A stretch of 64,000 nucleotides of DNA from an uncultured Prevotella sp. (GTDB lineage Bacteria; Bacteroidota; Bacteroidia; Bacteroidales; Bacteroidaceae), in contig CALUGW010000002.1 in assembly GCA_944320305.1 (NCBI GenBank), positions 124,001 through 188,000 of the forward strand. The letters run 5' to 3'. The position numbers and the translations under genes are program-made. Of the stretch, positions 36,501 to 45,864 are shown piece by piece (within the stretch, counting starts at the first letter, position 1; each line of letters starts with the position of its first letter). Under the pieces are notes generated by a model. That model was not told the DNA's origin, did no database searches, and was given only the letters and a program-made list of their open reading frames with translations.

Positions 36501-38291
36501 CTATCGCGTGGTTATTTTTCTTGTTGTTCCGTTGTTTTCCTTTATGATGTAAATGCCCGCCGGCAGACTTCCGTCGGGGCGGCCTTCAGCACCGGCGCGG
36601 CCCACAAGGCGGCCCGAGAGGTCGTAGACAGCCGCTCCGGCAGGGGCTTCGCCCGTTTCCGGGCGGAGCGCGCCGATGCCCGTCGGGTTCAGGCCCGGCG
36701 TGCCGCCCTTGAAGCAGAACGACACCGTTCCGGCGGCGTCATCGCGCGTGATGGCGGTGATGGGCTGGCTCATGAAGAAGCGCCCGTCCTTGTTGCGGTT
36801 GTAGACGGTGGCGGCGGGCACCGAGTTGTCTGTCAGCGAGTCGTTGCCGAGGCACGGGTAAGCCACGCTGGCGTCGGGCGTGTAGACTCCGCTGGCCGGT
36901 ATGATGGCCACTCCCGGATGCGCGGGGTCGTCGTTCACGGTGTTGTACCACCACTTTTCCTCGTCAAAGTCAACGTGGGTGACGATGAGCCCGCTGCCGG
37001 GCACGTATGTGTCCCAGCCTGTTTGCCGGCGGTTCTCGAGCAGATAGTACTCAGAGGCGGTGGAATCGGCGGCATCGTTGTACACCAGATAAGACGCCCC
37101 GCCCTGGCTCATCGGCAGCAGGCCACCCACAGTCGTGTCGGCGGCGAGCGTCAGCGGCTGGCTCCATCCGCAGGCGGCTTTCTCGTAGGCCGAATATCCC
37201 GCCGGGCACCAGCTGTCGTTGTTGTAGTTTCCGTTGGCCATCAGGTCCCAGTTGCCGAGCATGTCCATACCGGAGTAAGAGTAGAGGTCGGGCAGTCCGA
37301 GGCAGTGGGAGAACTCGTGGCAGAACGTGCCCAGGCCGCTGAGGCCATGCCTGGGGTCGCTCTCGAGCCACCCCAGCTCGCTGCTGCAGGCATACATGTC
37401 AACGCGGACTCCGCCTATCTCGTAGCCCTCAGGCCACCTGCTGTAGCCCGAGACGTAGAACTCGTGGGGCCAGATGAGGTTGGGGTCGGCTCCAGAGACG
37501 TGCTCGCCGCCGCCGGCATAGAGCACGTAGACCATGTCGGCATAGCCGTCGCCGTCCCAGTCGTAGTCGCGGAAGTCCACACTGTCGGCCACGGCCCGGC
37601 AGGCCTCCACCACAAGCTCGTCAACGCGCTTGTCCATGTTGCTCCACGAGGCGTCGTTCTCGCCATAATAGCTGCGCCCGCGCGACACGGTGACGGGTCC
37701 GACGAGGTCGAATGTAATGTTGAAGAGTCCGCCGCTCTGGTCGCGGAAGTAGTCGCCCACGCAGCCCATGGCCCCATTCTCCGAATATCCCGTCTCGTTG
37801 AGAATGGCGTTCCACTGGCTGTGGGAGTCGGCGGAGATGAAGCGGCGGTCGGGGAACTCAGCCATGATGACCAGCCCGCGGCGCTCGCCGGTGTAGGCGG
37901 CGCGGCCCGCGGCGGCGCGGCGCATGGCGCGGCGGCGCGTCACCGCCGCCCTGCGCGGCGACCTGACCTGGCTCACGGCGCGGCGCGCCGCCGCCGCGTA
38001 TTCGTCTTCGGCCGCAGTGCGCCGGCCCTGCTCGTGGGCGGCGACGCCGCTGGAGACAAAGGCAAAGCCGGCCTGCACGGCATAGCAGAAGTCGCCGCCG
38101 GCATCCCTCACAAGGGGCACGCCGTCGGCGGTCTCATACCAGTGGGCGTTCTCGTCGCCGCAGAGGCTCACTGTCAATGTTGTGCCGTCAGACTGCGTGA
38201 CGGTCATGCGCGACGGTCTTGCGGGCACAGCATGGAGCCGCACCTGGAATGCCAACAAGACCGACAGAAGCAGAAACAGATGTTTTCCCAT
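36501..38291 (-). CDS. M6 family metalloprotease with C-terminal sorting-like tail
   Basis: A 596-residue exported protease. A signal peptide spans about residues 1-21 (FLLLSVLLAF). Zinc is bound by HEFSHCLGLPD at 325-335 (HExxHxxxxxD), typical of M6 / immune-inhibitor-A-like enzymes. An Arg/Ala-rich propeptide (about 105-135) precedes the catalytic domain. The last 60 residues (AAVYDLSGRLVGR, LPAGIYIIK) resemble a type IX secretion sorting domain, so surface or extracellular location is likely. Host or dietary protein breakdown is the probable role. Confidence 0.88.
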   Translation of the reverse strand: MGKHLFLLLSVLLAFQVRLHAVPARPSRMTVTQSDGTTLTVSLCGDENAHWYETADGVPLVRDAGGDFCYAVQAGFAFVSSGVAAHEQGRRTAAEDEYAAAARRAVSQVRSPRRAAVTRRRAMRRAAAGRAAYTGERRGLVIMAEFPDRRFISADSHSQWNAILNETGYSENGAMGCVGDYFRDQSGGLFNITFDLVGPVTVSRGRSYYGENDASWSNMDKRVDELVVEACRAVADSVDFRDYDWDGDGYADMVYVLYAGGGEHVSGADPNLIWPHEFYVSGYSRWPEGYEIGGVRVDMYACSSELGWLESDPRHGLSGLGTFCHEFSHCLGLPDLYSYSGMDMLGNWDLMANGNYNNDSWCPAGYSAYEKAACGWSQPLTLAADTTVGGLLPMSQGGASYLVYNDAADSTASEYYLLENRRQTGWDTYVPGSGLIVTHVDFDEEKWWYNTVNDDPAHPGVAIIPASGVYTPDASVAYPCLGNDSLTDNSVPAATVYNRNKDGRFFMSQPITAITRDDAAGTVSFCFKGGTPGLNPTGIGALRPETGEAPAGAAVYDLSGRLVGRAGAEGRPDGSLPAGIYIIKENNGTTRKITTR

Positions 38292-38303
38292 TTGTCCTTA
38301 ACA

Positions 38304-38336
38304 AAAAAGCGAAAGCCCCCACCCCATTGCGGGGCG
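38304..38336 (-). terminator. Possible terminator between fumarase and the M6 protease
   Basis: On the minus strand CCCCGCAATGGGG forms a short stem, followed after a G-run by GCTTTTTT. The stem is only 4-5 bp, so the call is tentative. Confidence 0.4.
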
Positions 38337-38354
38337 AGGACTGCCGCGCGGCTC

Positions 38355-40004
38355 TTACTTGCCGCACGATGGCGACCAGGGCTTCAGCTGCTTGAAGAAG
38401 TCGTTGCCCTTGTCGTCTACGAGTATGAACGCCGGGAAGTCTCTCACGTCTATCTTCCATATGGCCTCCATGCCCAGCTCCGGATACTCCACGCACTCTA
38501 TGCTCTTGATGCTGTTCATCGAGAGCACGGCCGCCGGGCCGCCTATGCTGCCGAGGTAGAATCCGCCGTGCTTGCGGCAGGCGTCGGTGACCACCTGCGT
38601 GCGGTTGCCCTTGGCTATCATCACCATGGAGCCGCCGTGGTCCTGGAACTCGTCCACGTAGGGGTCCATGCGGTTGGCCGTTGTGGGGCCCATCGAGCCG
38701 CAGGGCATGCCCTCGGGCGTCTTGGCCGGGCCGGCGTAGAGCACGGGGTGGTCCTTGAAGTACTGCGGCAGGTCCTCGCCGGCGTCGAGGCGGGCCTTGA
38801 GCTTGGCGTGGGCTATGTCGCGCGCCACGATGATGGTGCCGTTGAGGCTCACGCGGGTGGCCACGGGATACTGCGAGAGAATCTTGCAGATCTCGCTCAT
38901 GGGCTGGTTGAGGTCAATGCGCACGGCGTCGCCCTCGCCCGCGTTGCGCAGCTCTGCGGGTATCAGCTCGCCGGGATTGTCGTCGAGCTTCTCAATCCAG
39001 ATGCCGTCCTTGTTGATCTTTGCCTTGATGTTGCGGTCGGCCGAGCAGCTCACGCCCAGACCGATGGGGCAGCTGGCGCCGTGGCGCGGCAGGCGGACGA
39101 CGCGGATGTCGTGGGCGAAATACTTGCCGCCGAACTGCGCTCCCAGGCCGATGCGGTGGGCCTCGTCGAGCAGCTGGCGCTCCAGCTCCACGTCGCGGAA
39201 GGCGCGCCCGGTCTCGTCGCCGGTGGTGGGCAGGTTGTCATAGTAGTGTGTGGAGGCCAGCTTGACGGTCAGCAGGTTCTTCTCTGCCGACGTGCCGCCT
39301 ATGACGAAGGCTATGTGGTAGGGCGGGCAGGCCGCCGTGCCGAGCGTCTTCATCTTCTCTACGAGGAAGGGCACGAGCGTTCCGGGGTTCTGGATGCGCG
39401 CCTTGGTCTCCTGATAGAAGTAGGTCTTGTTGGCCGAGCCTCCGCCCTTGACCACGCAGAGGAAGCGGTACTCCATGCCCTCGGTGGCCTCGAGGTCTAT
39501 CTGCGCAGGCAGGTTGCAGCGCGTGTTCACCTCCTCATACATGGTGAGCGGGGCGTTCTGCGAGTAGCGCAGGTTCTCCTCGGTGTATGTCTTGTAGACG
39601 CCGCGCGACAGCGCCTCCTCGTCGCAGAAGCCCGTCCACACCTGCTGGCCCTTCTCGCCGTGGATGATGGCCGTGCCCGTGTCCTGGCAGAATGGGAGCT
39701 TGCCCTTGCAGGCCACCTCGGCGTTGCGCAGGAAGGTCAGCGCCACATACTTGTCGTTGTCGCTGGCCTCGGGGTCGGAAAGGATGGCGGCCACCTGCTC
39801 GTTGTGCGAGCGGCGCAGCAGGAAGTTAACGTCGCGGAAGGCCGCGTTGGCCAGCATGGTCAGCGCCTCGGGCGACACCTTGAGGATGGGCTTGCCCTCA
39901 AACTCGCCCATTGAAACTCCGTCCTTGCTCAGGAGGTAATATTCTGTCTCGTCCTTGCCCGTCTGGAACATCGGGGCATACTTGAATTCAGGTGCTTTTG
40001 CCAT
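38355..40004 (-). CDS. Class I fumarate hydratase (iron-sulfur type)
   Basis: A 549-residue enzyme combining the alpha and beta domains of class I fumarases, interconverting fumarate and malate. In many Bacteroidales this works in the reductive direction towards succinate. Likely cluster cysteines are in [18 protein letters not shown] and the [16 protein letters not shown] region. [24 protein letters not shown] is the beta-domain signature (quoted in parts: [16 protein letters not shown]). The start MAKAPEFK at 40004 is chosen over an in-frame ATG at 40037. Oxygen-sensitive cluster use fits an anaerobe. Confidence 0.95.
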   Translation of the reverse strand: MAKAPEFKYAPMFQTGKDETEYYLLSKDGVSMGEFEGKPILKVSPEALTMLANAAFRDVNFLLRRSHNEQVAAILSDPEASDNDKYVALTFLRNAEVACKGKLPFCQDTGTAIIHGEKGQQVWTGFCDEEALSRGVYKTYTEENLRYSQNAPLTMYEEVNTRCNLPAQIDLEATEGMEYRFLCVVKGGGSANKTYFYQETKARIQNPGTLVPFLVEKMKTLGTAACPPYHIAFVIGGTSAEKNLLTVKLASTHYYDNLPTTGDETGRAFRDVELERQLLDEAHRIGLGAQFGGKYFAHDIRVVRLPRHGASCPIGLGVSCSADRNIKAKINKDGIWIEKLDDNPGELIPAELRNAGEGDAVRIDLNQPMSEICKILSQYPVATRVSLNGTIIVARDIAHAKLKARLDAGEDLPQYFKDHPVLYAGPAKTPEGMPCGSMGPTTANRMDPYVDEFQDHGGSMVMIAKGNRTQVVTDACRKHGGFYLGSIGGPAAVLSMNSIKSIECVEYPELGMEAIWKIDVRDFPAFILVDDKGNDFFKQLKPWSPSCGK

Positions 40005-40108
40005 AATAGTATATTTGTTCGTTTTATGCAGTCGCAAAGCGGCGCAACGCGCCCCTCCCGCCCGGAATATATTTGCGGCAGGACGGCGCGCGCCCGGAAT
40101 AGACTCTG

Positions 40109-40116
40109 CAAAGATA
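40109..40116 (-). promoter_or_regulatory. -7 box for fumarase
   Basis: TATCTTTG on the minus strand, about 105 bp before the fumarase start. Confidence 0.55.
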
Positions 40117-40204
40117 TAACTTTTTTCCGAATCAGCACGCTACGGAGCGGTTAAAATAGCCTTTCGCCCATGCGGCGGCGACCCCAGAAAAGCCGCCCGA
40201 ATCT

Positions 40205-40390
40205 TTAACAAATGCTAAAAAGAGCCGTCCTCAAGACACCACCTGCCGTTTTGTATTGCGAAACAGGCCATATTGGAGCGCAAAAAGGCCTGTTTCGGCC
40301 TGCGAAAAGGGTCATTTCGCAAGCCAAAACAGGCCATATCGCAAACCGCTGGGAATCAGACCGTTATGCAAGCAGTCCAAATTCCGCGCG
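40205..40390 (+). repeat. Short copy of the GGCC-palindrome element
   Basis: It begins TTAACA and carries GCGAAACAGGCCATATTGGA, GCAAAAAGGCCTGTTTCG and AAAACAGGCCATATCGCA units. It occupies much of the 397 bp gap between fumarase and the flavodoxin-like gene. Confidence 0.75.
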
Positions 40391-40401
40391 TTTAACCATG
40401 T

Positions 40402-40983
40402 TTAACCCTTCAGGAGCCGCGCCGCAAGCCGCGCCAGCCGCTTCCCGCAGCGGCCGTCGATGCCCCGGCGCGTCTTCGTGCCGCCCCGCTGCACAGTGCC
40501 CACGATGCGGAACCCGCTCCAGCGGAGTATCTCGCGCAGGGCGCGAACGGTGCCGGCAGACTGGCGGAAGATGATGTTGAAAGGCCACGGCGTGGTGCAG
40601 GCCACGACCACCAGGGCACGCTTGCCACGGTGGAGCGGGCGCGGCAGGCCGCCCCGGCTCTCGCCCATCATGCCGTAGACAATGCGGTCGAAGAGCACCT
40701 TGAGCTGCCCGGGCATGTTGCCCCAGTAGCAGGGCGCGCCCACGACAATGGCGTCGGCACGGCGCATCAGGCTGAGCACGCGCTGAGCGTCGTCTGCAGG
40801 CAGCACACATTCGCCCCGCGTGCGGCACGCCATGCAGCCCCGGCACGGCGCCACACTAAGTCCGCCCGCGTCGGCCCATGCCGTCTCCGCGCCGCGCGAC
40901 TCGGCCTCGCGGCGCACCACTTCGAGCATTCCGGCCACTGTGCCGCTGCGCCGCGGACTGCCGTTAATAAACAAAACAAGCAT
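40402..40983 (-). CDS. Flavodoxin-like NAD(P)H-dependent FMN reductase
   Basis: A 193-residue protein of the iron-sulfur flavoprotein / NADPH-dependent FMN reductase group. GSPRRSGTVAGML forms the FMN phosphate loop, and VGAPCYWGNMPGQLK is the second flavin-binding segment. The cysteine motif CRGCMACRTRGEC (four cysteines) is typical of family members with a redox or cluster site. Likely a cytoplasmic electron carrier or quinone reductase. The basic C-terminus is unusual. A foldback repeat of family D lies directly upstream. Confidence 0.85.
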   Translation of the reverse strand: MLVLFINGSPRRSGTVAGMLEVVRREAESRGAETAWADAGGLSVAPCRGCMACRTRGECVLPADDAQRVLSLMRRADAIVVGAPCYWGNMPGQLKVLFDRIVYGMMGESRGGLPRPLHRGKRALVVVACTTPWPFNIIFRQSAGTVRALREILRWSGFRIVGTVQRGGTKTRRGIDGRCGKRLARLAARLLKG

Positions 40984-40990
40984 GATTTTG

Positions 40991-41238
40991 TTGGTTTCAG
41001 TAGTTCAGACGTTTTTCGGGAGTACTGGAGTACAGGCGTTTTTCGGGAGTTGCAGGAGTTCAGGAGTTGCAGGATCTCAGACGTTTTGTCAGGAGTTCAA
41101 GAGTACAGGAGTTTCAGGAGTTCAGACGTTTGCTATTAAGGATGCGCCTTTGCTATTGTCTGTACTCCTGCAACTCCTGTACTCCTGAGCTCCTGACAAA
41201 CGTGTTTGTACTCCCGGAAAACTCCTGAGCACCTGAAA
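40991..41238. repeat. Foldback repeat family D
   Basis: The left half has many 8-9 bp units (GGAGTTCA, GGAGTTGCA, GGAGTACA) with interspersed CAGACGTTT; the right half is their inverse (TGTACTCCTGCAACTCC, GAGCTCCTGACAAACG). It lies between glmM and the flavodoxin-like gene and directly follows the glmM stop, so it would form a large hairpin at the end of the glmM message. Confidence 0.85.
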
Positions 41239-41239
41239 A

Positions 41240-42619
41240 TCAGATCCTGCGGACCACCTCCATTATCTCCTTCCCGAGCGCGTCAGCCTCTTCGGGGGTC
41301 TGCGCCTCGGTGTAGACGCGGATTATCGGCTCGGTGTTAGACTTGCGCAGGTGCGCCCACTTGTCGGGGAAGTCAATCTTGACGCCGTCGGTGTCGTTTA
41401 TCTTCTGGTCCTTGTATATCTGCTTCACACGCCGCAGTATGGCGTCGATGTCGGTGTCGGGCGTCAGGTCTATGCGGTTTTTGGCCATGAAATAGTTGGG
41501 GAGCGAGGCGCGCAGCTCGCCCGCCGTGCAGCCCTTACGGGCCAGAGCCGACAGGAAGAGGGCGATGCCCACAAGGGCGTCGCGCCCGTAGTGGCATTCG
41601 GGATAGATCACTCCGCCGTTGCCCTCGCCGCCAATCACGGCACCGGTCTCCTTCATCTTGGCCACCACGTTGACCTCGCCAACGGCCGCCGCGGCATAGC
41701 TGCCGCCGTGGGCGGCCGTGACGTCGCTCAGGGCGCGGGTGGAGCTGAGGTTGCTCACGGTGTTGCCGGGCGTGCGGCTGAGCACATAGTCGGCCACGGA
41801 GACGAGCGTGTACTCCTCGCCGAACATCCGTCCGTCCTCGCAGATGAAGGCCAGGCGGTCCACGTCGGGGTCTACCACGATGCCCAGGTCATAGCCTCCG
41901 CCGGCCACTTCGGCCATAATGCCGCCGAGATTCTTCTCAAGCGGCTCCGGGTTGTGGGCGAAGTCGCCCGTAGGCTCGCCGTTGAGCACGGTGCAGCCCA
42001 CGCCAAGGCGGTCGAGCAGCTCGGGCAGGATGAGCCCGCCGACACTATTTATCGCATCCACGCACACGCGGAATCCGGCCTTGCGCACGGCGTCGGCATC
42101 GACCAGCGGCAGCGCCATCACCGCATCGACATGGCGCCGCTGGAAGCTGTCGTCGGAGCGGTAGCGGCCCAGACTGTCAACGCCGGCATAGCAGAAGCCG
42201 GCGGCCTCGGCGATGGCGAGCACCTCGTTGCCCTCGGCCTTGTCGAGAAACTCGCCATCGCTGTTGAGCAGCTTCAGCGCGTTCCACTGCCTGGGGTTGT
42301 GGCTCGCGGTGATTATTATGCCGCCGTCGGCCCCGGCCATGCGCACGGCCAGCTCGGTGGTGGGCGTGGAGGCAAGGCCGATGTCGGTGACGTCGAAGCC
42401 CATTCCGAGCAGCGTTCCGCAGACCACGTGGCGCACCATGTCGCCAGAGATGCGGCCGTCGCGCCCCACGACAATCATCCCGCGGCCCTCACCGCGCCTG
42501 CGGCGGATGAAAGTGGCGTAGGCCGATACGAACTTCACTATGTCATATGGATTGAGCGTGTCGCCGGTGGGGCCTCCGATGGTGCCCCGGATGCCCGAAA
42601 TGGATTTTATTAGTGTCAT
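41240..42619 (-). CDS. glmM: Phosphoglucosamine mutase
   Basis: A 459-residue alpha-D-phosphohexomutase that turns glucosamine 6-phosphate into the 1-phosphate for cell-wall precursors. The phospho-serine is S106 in TASHNPRQWNALK. The Mg2+ loop is DPDVDRLAF, the sugar loop GGEGNGGV, and the phosphate-binding C-terminal motif RKSNTEPIIRVYTEA. The start abuts the stop of the upstream lipoprotein gene with no gap. A PgM/ManB role is possible, but length and sequence best fit Bacteroidales GlmM. Confidence 0.9.
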   Translation of the reverse strand: MTLIKSISGIRGTIGGPTGDTLNPYDIVKFVSAYATFIRRRRGEGRGMIVVGRDGRISGDMVRHVVCGTLLGMGFDVTDIGLASTPTTELAVRMAGADGGIIITASHNPRQWNALKLLNSDGEFLDKAEGNEVLAIAEAAGFCYAGVDSLGRYRSDDSFQRRHVDAVMALPLVDADAVRKAGFRVCVDAINSVGGLILPELLDRLGVGCTVLNGEPTGDFAHNPEPLEKNLGGIMAEVAGGGYDLGIVVDPDVDRLAFICEDGRMFGEEYTLVSVADYVLSRTPGNTVSNLSSTRALSDVTAAHGGSYAAAAVGEVNVVAKMKETGAVIGGEGNGGVIYPECHYGRDALVGIALFLSALARKGCTAGELRASLPNYFMAKNRIDLTPDTDIDAILRRVKQIYKDQKINDTDGVKIDFPDKWAHLRKSNTEPIIRVYTEAQTPEEADALGKEIMEVVRRI

Positions 42620-43243
42620 TTATCTTTCTCGTTGATAGGTTATGTCGTAAAAGCAAGGATACACGTTCTGCGAGGCATACGACTGGCCCTGCGAGTGGGG
42701 CACGATGAGCTTGACGCGCGCTATCTCCTCGTCGGGCCTGCTCTGGCGCCCCACGTTGATGTAGGACAGCGGCACAAGCCATCCCGAGGGCACCGAAGTG
42801 CCGTAGGTGGAGTACATGGCGCCGCTGACAAAGGTGGCGGTATAGGTAGCGCCGGTGCGCACGACGGTCATCTTGTCGAGCGTGCGCGAGTCGTAGTCGT
42901 TGCGCAGCTGCATGGCGTTGTCGAGAATGTTGAACTCCGTGAAGCGGCAGAGCACGTTGACCTGCTTGTCTTCCTCGAGCGGCGAGCCGCACCCGCGGCG
43001 CACGATCTGCATGTAGACGCCGCTGTTGTTGAGATAGACAAACTCGTTCTTCTCCACGCTGGTGGAGTCTCCCTGGCGGTGGAACTGGTCCTCGCCGATC
43101 ACGTTTATGCCCTCGGTGGCAATGAAAGCGCTGATGGCGTCTTGCTCTCTCTCCTTGCGCTCGCCGTAGGTCTCGTAGTCGTCGCAGGAAGCGAAGGACA
43201 ACATGGCGACCAGAGCCAGCATTGCGTAAACAGTTTTTCTCAT
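42620..43243 (-). CDS. DUF4827 family lipoprotein
   Basis: A 207-residue lipoprotein. A signal peptide ends in the lipobox LSFASC with lipidated C20. The rest matches the DUF4827 pattern, distantly like FKBP-type folds (FVYLNNSGVYMQIVRRG, YTATFVSGAMYSTYG). The start MRKTVYAML at 43243 is chosen over an in-frame ATG at 43348, which would bury the signal sequence. It is directly upstream of glmM and shares its promoter. Function unknown. Confidence 0.85.
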   Translation of the reverse strand: MRKTVYAMLALVAMLSFASCDDYETYGERKEREQDAISAFIATEGINVIGEDQFHRQGDSTSVEKNEFVYLNNSGVYMQIVRRGCGSPLEEDKQVNVLCRFTEFNILDNAMQLRNDYDSRTLDKMTVVRTGATYTATFVSGAMYSTYGTSVPSGWLVPLSYINVGRQSRPDEEIARVKLIVPHSQGQSYASQNVYPCFYDITYQRER

Positions 43244-43345
43244 TATGTTTTCAAGCGTTTTAATGTTTCGCCGGAGGCTTCCCGCGCTCCGGCAGAGCCG
43301 CCGTCTGCGGCACCGGCAGCCGGAGCCGCTGTGCGGTCGGCGCGG

Positions 43346-43353
43346 CAAAGTTA
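43346..43353 (-). promoter_or_regulatory. -7 box for the DUF4827-glmM operon
   Basis: TAACTTTG on the minus strand, about 103 bp before the DUF4827 start. Confidence 0.55.
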
Positions 43354-43385
43354 ATAATTTCCGCAGAACAACGGGCGTTATTAGA

Positions 43386-44423
43386 CTACTTTAACTTGTC
43401 GGCGAAGTGCTCGATGGCGCGCCGCGTGACGCGCACCGCCTCGCCGATGCTGCAGTAAAGGCGCCCGCCGGAGGCGTTGAGATGGCCCCCGCCGTTGAAG
43501 AACATCTCGGCGACCTTGTTGCACGGGAAGTCGTCAACCGACCTGAGGCTCACCCACACGAGGTTGTCCTTGTAGAGATCCTCGCGCAGCGAGATGGAGA
43601 GCTTCATGCCCTTGATCTGCAGCGGCATGTTGACAAGGCCCTCGGCGTCGCCCTTTATGAAGTGGAAGTCGTGCAGGTCGCGCTTGGTCAGCGTGAAATA
43701 GGAGGCGTGGCGGGCGCTGTCTACGACGAGCTTGCGCCAGAGCACGTAGCCCACGAGCCTCATGCGGTTCTCGCTGTAATTGTTGTAGACGTTGCGGTAG
43801 ATTTTGTCTTTGTCGATGCCTTTGGTCAGCAGCTGGCTGATTATGAAGTAGACCTCGGGGCGGGTGCTGTTGTAAGTGAAGCCGCCGGTGTCTGTCATCA
43901 TGCCGCAATAAATCGGGGCGGCGAACGTTTTGTCCGTCTCGCTGAAGCCGCCGAGCTGCCACACCACGCGGAATACTATCTCGCACGTGGAGCACATCGA
44001 CGTGTCTGACACGGTGACGGCGCAGCCGGGAACATCCGGCGAGAGGTGATGGTCGAAGAGGACTCGCGGCGCCGGCGATGCCTCGAGGGCCGGAGCCATG
44101 GCGTCTGTGCGCGACGTCTGATTGAAGTCGAGGCAGAACAGCAGGTCGGCCGAGGCCAGCAGGCCGTCGGCCTCGTCCTTGTGCTTGTCGTAGCGGATGA
44201 TGTTCTGCGTGCCTGGCATCCACTGGAGGAAGTCCGGATACTGGTCGGGGATGATTATCTTCGGGTCCTTGCCTCTGCTGCGCAGATAGCCTGCCCACCC
44301 CAGGCAGGAGCCAATGGCGTCGCCGTCGGGGTTGACGTGGCAGCAGAGCACTATGCTGCCGGCCCCGTCTATAAGTGAAAGCAGCCTGTCGCGGTCGGCA
44401 GGCGATAAGATGTCGTTAAGCAT
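43386..44423 (-). CDS. DHH-family phosphoesterase (NrnA-like)
   Basis: A 345-residue enzyme with the DHH and DHHA1 domains. Metal ligands are in CCHVNPDGDAIGS (H29, D33, D35), LFCLDFN and the DHH triad in VLFDHHLSP; the C-terminal DHHA1 motif GGHLNASGG is intact. NrnA-type proteins degrade nanoRNA or cyclic dinucleotide products and dephosphorylate PAP. The start MLNDILSP at 44423 follows the -7 box by only 8 bp. A longer in-frame reading exists but would cover the promoter. Confidence 0.92.
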   Translation of the reverse strand: MLNDILSPADRDRLLSLIDGAGSIVLCCHVNPDGDAIGSCLGWAGYLRSRGKDPKIIIPDQYPDFLQWMPGTQNIIRYDKHKDEADGLLASADLLFCLDFNQTSRTDAMAPALEASPAPRVLFDHHLSPDVPGCAVTVSDTSMCSTCEIVFRVVWQLGGFSETDKTFAAPIYCGMMTDTGGFTYNSTRPEVYFIISQLLTKGIDKDKIYRNVYNNYSENRMRLVGYVLWRKLVVDSARHASYFTLTKRDLHDFHFIKGDAEGLVNMPLQIKGMKLSISLREDLYKDNLVWVSLRSVDDFPCNKVAEMFFNGGGHLNASGGRLYCSIGEAVRVTRRAIEHFADKLK

Positions 44424-44431
44424 AATGGCTG

Positions 44432-44439
44432 CAAAGATA
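44432..44439 (-). promoter_or_regulatory. -7 box for the DHH gene, very close to the start
   Basis: TATCTTTG on the minus strand, 8 bp before the ATG at 44423, implying a leader of a few bases at most. Confidence 0.55.
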
Positions 44440-44530
44440 ACATTATTTATTAAGAATAACGACCAAACGCGCGCCAAACTGAGAGTTCATTCAAACATTT
44501 TCCGAAACGGCAAGAACGGGCTGTATCGAC

Positions 44531-44577
44531 AAAAAAGTCCCGGCAGCCCGCCCGCTGTTGCGGCGGGGGCTGCCGGG
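44531..44577 (-). terminator. Rho-independent terminator after the nucleotidyltransferase
   Basis: On the minus strand, stem CCCGGCAGCC / GGCTGCCGGG is followed by ACTTTTTT. Confidence 0.85.
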
Positions 44578-44622
44578 ATGGACAGGCGCTATGCTGTTCC
44601 GGCGCATCGGCCGGAGCACGTC

Positions 44623-45534
44623 TCAGAACAGGCGGGCGGGATAAACGCCGGCGTCGATAAGACTCTGGATTTTGTCCACAACCGACTGGCGGTCGGCCGA
44701 ATAGGTCACTCCGAACCACTTGCTGGTGGTGTCGAGCACCTTGACGGTGGCCGTGCGCTCGCCGATCAGCTTGTTGACCATCAGCGGGATGAAGAACTCG
44801 GCCTTGGGATTCTCCATGTTCTTCGGGTCGGAGAGGAACTCCTTGAAGTACTCCTCGCTGTGCTCGAAGTAGTCGGGGGTGAAGCCCCACATATTCATCG
44901 ACACCGGGGTGTTGTCGTCCACGGGTACCCAGCGGTCCTCCTCGTCTTTGTAGCACACGGGGCCATCAACGCGCATAATCTCGGTGCGCTCCACGACGGT
45001 GGTCAGATTGCCGCTGTCGTCGGTGGAGCAGATGCCGCGGGCCACCGTTCCGTTCTCCGACAGGGTGTTGCCCACGCGGAATCCCACCATGGCATAGGCG
45101 TTCTTGCTGCCCTCGGGAAGCTCCGACAGGAACTTGCCCATCACCATGTAGGCGTCGCGGTTGTAGAAGTCGTCGCAGTTGATCACGCAGAACGGCTCCT
45201 TTATAACGTCCTTGGCCATGAGCACGGCGTGGTTGGTGCCCCACGGCTTCACGCGCCCCTCAGGGCAGCTGAAGCCCTCTGGCAGCGCGTCGAGGCTCTG
45301 GAAGCAAAGCTCGGCGGGCACGTGGCCCTCGTATTTGCTCAGAATCTTCTCGCGGAAGTCCTGTTCGAAGTCCTTGCGGATCACAAAAACAATCTTGCCG
45401 AAGCCTGCCTTTATGGCATCGTAAATGGAATAGTCCATGATGGTCTCGCCGTTGGGGCCGAGGCCGTCGAGCTGTTTCAGCCCGCCGTAACGGCTGCCCA
45501 TGCCGGCGGCCAGAAGTAACAATGTTGGTTTCAT
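44623..45534 (-). CDS. Sugar-phosphate nucleotidyltransferase-like protein
   Basis: A 303-residue protein with the nucleotidyltransferase signature LLLLAAGMGSRYGGLKQL at the N-terminus and an acidic metal site CVINCDDFYN. It would activate a sugar phosphate with a nucleoside triphosphate; the substrate cannot be told. The start MKPTLLLL at 45534 places the signature at the correct distance; an ATG at 45570 is in frame but unlikely. It has its own promoter and terminator. Confidence 0.88.
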   Translation of the reverse strand: MKPTLLLLAAGMGSRYGGLKQLDGLGPNGETIMDYSIYDAIKAGFGKIVFVIRKDFEQDFREKILSKYEGHVPAELCFQSLDALPEGFSCPEGRVKPWGTNHAVLMAKDVIKEPFCVINCDDFYNRDAYMVMGKFLSELPEGSKNAYAMVGFRVGNTLSENGTVARGICSTDDSGNLTTVVERTEIMRVDGPVCYKDEEDRWVPVDDNTPVSMNMWGFTPDYFEHSEEYFKEFLSDPKNMENPKAEFFIPLMVNKLIGERTATVKVLDTTSKWFGVTYSADRQSVVDKIQSLIDAGVYPARLF

Positions 45535-45618
45535 ATGTCTTTTAAGTTTTATGGTTTTAGTCTGTGCCACGTCCTTAAAGGCCGCAAGAGCCTCACGCGG
45601 AAAGCCGTTTGATTAATG

Positions 45619-45626
45619 CAAAGATA
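45619..45626 (-). promoter_or_regulatory. -7 box for the nucleotidyltransferase
   Basis: TATCTTTG on the minus strand, about 85 bp before the start at 45534. Confidence 0.55.
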
Positions 45627-45771
45627 ACGAATAATGTTGAAAGAGCGCTGCCGCGCTGCCATATTAACATTATTTAGGGCACTCGGCAAAGCCAATGCCG
45701 TGTGCCGACGACAAAAGCAAAGCCCTGAAACTCCACGCCGCCGGCATAGCGGAGCCGCCGGAACACGAAAG

Positions 45772-45829
45772 AAAAAGCGGAGGCTCACCCAGCCGCCACC
45801 TGTAGTGTGGACGCCGAATGAGCCTCCGC
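45772..45829 (-). terminator. Rho-independent terminator after fabG
   Basis: On the minus strand GCGGAGGCTCA pairs with TGAGCCTCCGC across a 31-base loop and is followed by TTTTTC. Confidence 0.78.
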
Positions 45830-45864
45830 CGCTTTAAATTCCGAATCTCTGAAGCCGCGCGGAA

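Noticed and set aside
36342..39914. A 1190-codon open frame on the plus strand
   Set aside because: It is antisense to well-recognised M6 protease and fumarase genes and has the His/Ala/Val/Gly-rich composition typical of shadow frames in GC-rich DNA.
40991..41238. Possible CRISPR array or coding repeat
   Set aside because: Units are 8-9 bp, irregular and arranged as an inverted repeat, with no constant-length spacers.
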